Positions 62,736 through 64,000 of a stretch of DNA of 64,000 nucleotides are shown piece after piece. The notes beneath the pieces were generated by a model. That model made no database searches. It saw nothing but the letters and a program-made list of their open reading frames with translations, and was not told the origin of the DNA. This DNA is from Euzebyella marina. GTDB taxonomy: Bacteria; Bacteroidota; Bacteroidia; Flavobacteriales; Flavobacteriaceae. The stretch covers positions 40,569 to 104,568 of the forward strand of contig NZ_JACYFK010000007.1 of the NCBI RefSeq assembly GCF_014855515.1. The letters are read 5' to 3'. The translations under genes and the position numbers were made by a program. Each line of letters opens with the position of its first letter. Position 1 is the first letter of the stretch.

Positions 62736-63297
62736 CCATTGTTTTTGAAAGTGAATCGTGAAACTTGTAGCCTTTTCTTTCAAATAAAAATGTTAATGGG
62801 TCAAATGGTATAAGTCTGCAAAGAGTTCTGGTGAAAATTTGTTTGCCACTAGGTTTGTCTCCATTTTCATCCACTACTTTTGTTTTAGTTAAGAACTTGC
62901 CCAAAGTTTTCTGGAAGACGGATTCCATAAATGCATAATAGCCAAGAGAAAAGGCTAGACCTGTACGAAAAATTAATCTAAAAGAATCTTCTATATCCCC
63001 AAGAAAGTAAATCAAAGAAGAATTGAATATTGCAATTATTGAGATGTCCACAAGAAAATTCACAAAACGGTTTTTCTTATTTGCAGATAGGGAGCTGATT
63101 TTCTCCTTTAGTTCTTTTTCCACAATTGCTTTATCTCGGATTTTTTCAAATTTTGATGTGTTAATATTCCGTTTTTCGACTTCTACATCTGCAGCTTTGA
63201 TTGCGATCGGATTATAGTTTACCCTCTCAACCGTTACAATAATTATCAATTCATCATCTGTCCTTTCGGACATTACTTCTGTAAATTCGTTTTCCAT
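62719..63297 (-). CDS. RDD-family membrane protein
   Basis: 192 residues. The N-terminal ~85 residues are soluble and charged. The RDD domain (~88-190) has two or three membrane helices (FLVDISIIAIFNSSLIYFLG; IFRTGLAFSLGYYAFMESVF) and the signature KTLGKFLTKTKVVDENGDKP followed by RTLCRLIPFDPLTFLFE and the conserved HDSLSKT. RDD proteins of this size are transport-like or regulatory and of unknown function. It lies between repeats Q and P with a 108-base leader. Confidence 0.88.
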   Translation of the reverse strand: MENEFTEVMSERTDDELIIIVTVERVNYNPIAIKAADVEVEKRNINTSKFEKIRDKAIVEKELKEKISSLSANKKNRFVNFLVDISIIAIFNSSLIYFLGDIEDSFRLIFRTGLAFSLGYYAFMESVFQKTLGKFLTKTKVVDENGDKPSGKQIFTRTLCRLIPFDPLTFLFERKGYKFHDSLSKTMVIKDC

Positions 63298-63407
63298 TAA
63301 TTTGATGGTTAGGTCATGTTACTGCGTGGCCGATGATGAGCATGTTAAAAAAGATTAGGGCGATTTGAGACCCAACCCAGTTTTTACTTGATGGAGGTAT
63401 CATCCAT

Positions 63408-63479
63408 CATCGTTTATTTGAACTTTCAACTAAATTACTATTTCTGAATAATCGATTGTAGAAAATGGGGAAGGCTACA
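63408..63479 (-). repeat. Cassette repeat copy Q (type 1, long; rightmost)
   Basis: CATCGTTTATTTGAACTTTC, CTAAATTACTATTTCTGAAT, arms TGTAG and CTACA. It is the last copy before the PorP-like gene at the right edge. Confidence 0.8.
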
Positions 63480-63759
63480 TAGGACTTTTTCTTGACTGTG
63501 TTCTCTTTGGCCGTTTTCGGGATTGCCCAAAAGTTTTCTTGGGCCAATTTTCTTAAAATCCAATTATCCTTTTTTTTTGGGTGCCTTGCCGAAAATTAAC
63601 GATATACCCAACCATCAATCGTGGAAAAGTGGTAGGCCGCACCATAGCTTAATTCTTAGGGATAGTTCTGTCCCTAGAGCGGGCGATCACTAAATATAAA
63701 GGAACAAACTGGCCAGATCCCTCTTATGAACCGGCCAGCTATATCCAAAACCAAGACTT
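63480..63759. other. Gap between the array and the PorP-like gene
   Basis: About 280 bases; only the end of the PorP/SprF frame to the right and no other gene seen. Confidence 0.4.
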
Positions 63760-64000
63760 CTATATTCTCAATCTCATGAATAACTCATGGGTACCCTTTT
63801 CAACACCGCCAACAGGTTTTTCCAAGGCGTTCTCATAAGCATACCCTACGTCAAATCCTCCACTGATATTGAACAAGAATAGACCGCTGATACTTTCGCT
63901 AAACCTGTAACCCGCGCCGATAGTGAAACGCTCTGCAAAACCCACCATACCGGTGAGCTCATAGGAAACCGGGGAAGCGGTAACAAAACGAAGCATATTG
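63760..64000 (-). CDS. PorP/SprF-family type IX secretion-linked protein, 5' end beyond window
   Basis: The last ~79 residues of a beta-barrel protein: SPVSYELTGMVGFAERFTIG, AGYRFSESISGLFLFNISGG, DVGYAYENALEKPVGG and the end GTHELFMRLRI, which is the typical C-terminus of PorP/SprF proteins. These partner with type IX secretion and gliding proteins in Bacteroidota. The start lies beyond the right edge (complement of the unseen DNA). It is the first non-array gene to the right of repeat Q. Confidence 0.85.
   Translation of the reverse strand, partial: NMLRFVTASPVSYELTGMVGFAERFTIGAGYRFSESISGLFLFNISGGFDVGYAYENALEKPVGGVEKGTHELFMRLRI

Overview
The window looks like an accessory island of a marine-type Flavobacteriaceae (Bacteroidota). 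Evidence: Bacteroides-type conjugation proteins (TraE/F/G, RteC, BtgA/MobB-like), SusC/SusD, DUF6520, a PorP/SprF protein at the right edge, starts without Shine-Dalgarno sequences, and AT-rich DNA. The genus cannot be resolved from the sequence. No tRNA, rRNA, CRISPR array, integrase or intact transposase was seen.

Layout. (1) 1-5.7 kb, minus strand: conjugation/regulation module of an integrative conjugative element: partial TraG (VirB4), TraF, TraE, a DnaC-like ATPase, a replication-type HTH protein, an excisionase-like HTH and RteC, with strong hairpins between the last two. (2) 5.7-21.3 kb: cargo. A fused alpha-oxoamine synthase/GNAT enzyme is divergent from a STAS-like/AraC pair, with a two-copy direct repeat between them. 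Next come MauE-like and DUF6520 genes, convergent with a SusC-SusD-zincin operon. Then an XRE repressor with a 30-bp perfect palindrome, a P-loop kinase-like gene, and a TPP-riboswitch operon (PnuT plus an acyl-CoA-dehydrogenase-fold enzyme). (3) 21.4-25.5 kb: mobilization genes (coupling protein, DUF5712 relaxase, BtgA-like), a possible oriT hairpin and a dead radC. Regions 1-3 read as one ICE backbone with cargo.

(4) 25.7-47 kb: stress and homeostasis genes (esterase, VOC, CsbD, copper-storage Csp, ParDE, universal stress, Gre/Rnk factor, glutamate dehydrogenase, NtrC-type two-component system, NhaA, HPP, SYLF, APC permease, MgtC, dodecin). An operon from 34450 down to 30760 has a candidate sigma-54 promoter and a terminator; the NtrC-type regulator sits just upstream of it. 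(5) 47.4-51.3 kb: paoABC-like molybdenum aldehyde oxidoreductase.

(6) 29.9-63.5 kb also carries about 19 copies of a short repeat, all in one orientation (minus-strand core AAAGTTCAAAAAAACGAT). It lies between mostly single, unrelated small genes: ParDE, RhuM-Fic, DUF4304, a UDG-like protein, GNAT, methyltransferase, DinB, an RsbQ/kinase/receiver set, RDD and tiny membrane peptides. Several start codons touch the core, stop codons lie in or next to it, and longer copies carry an inverted repeat with one compensatory change. This resembles a gene-cassette array with non-canonical recombination sites and no integrase in view; it is the best candidate here for an undescribed system.

Several genes are broken (radC, a serine hydrolase, an amidase, the RhuM-Fic C-terminus, possibly dinB), as expected of a plastic region.
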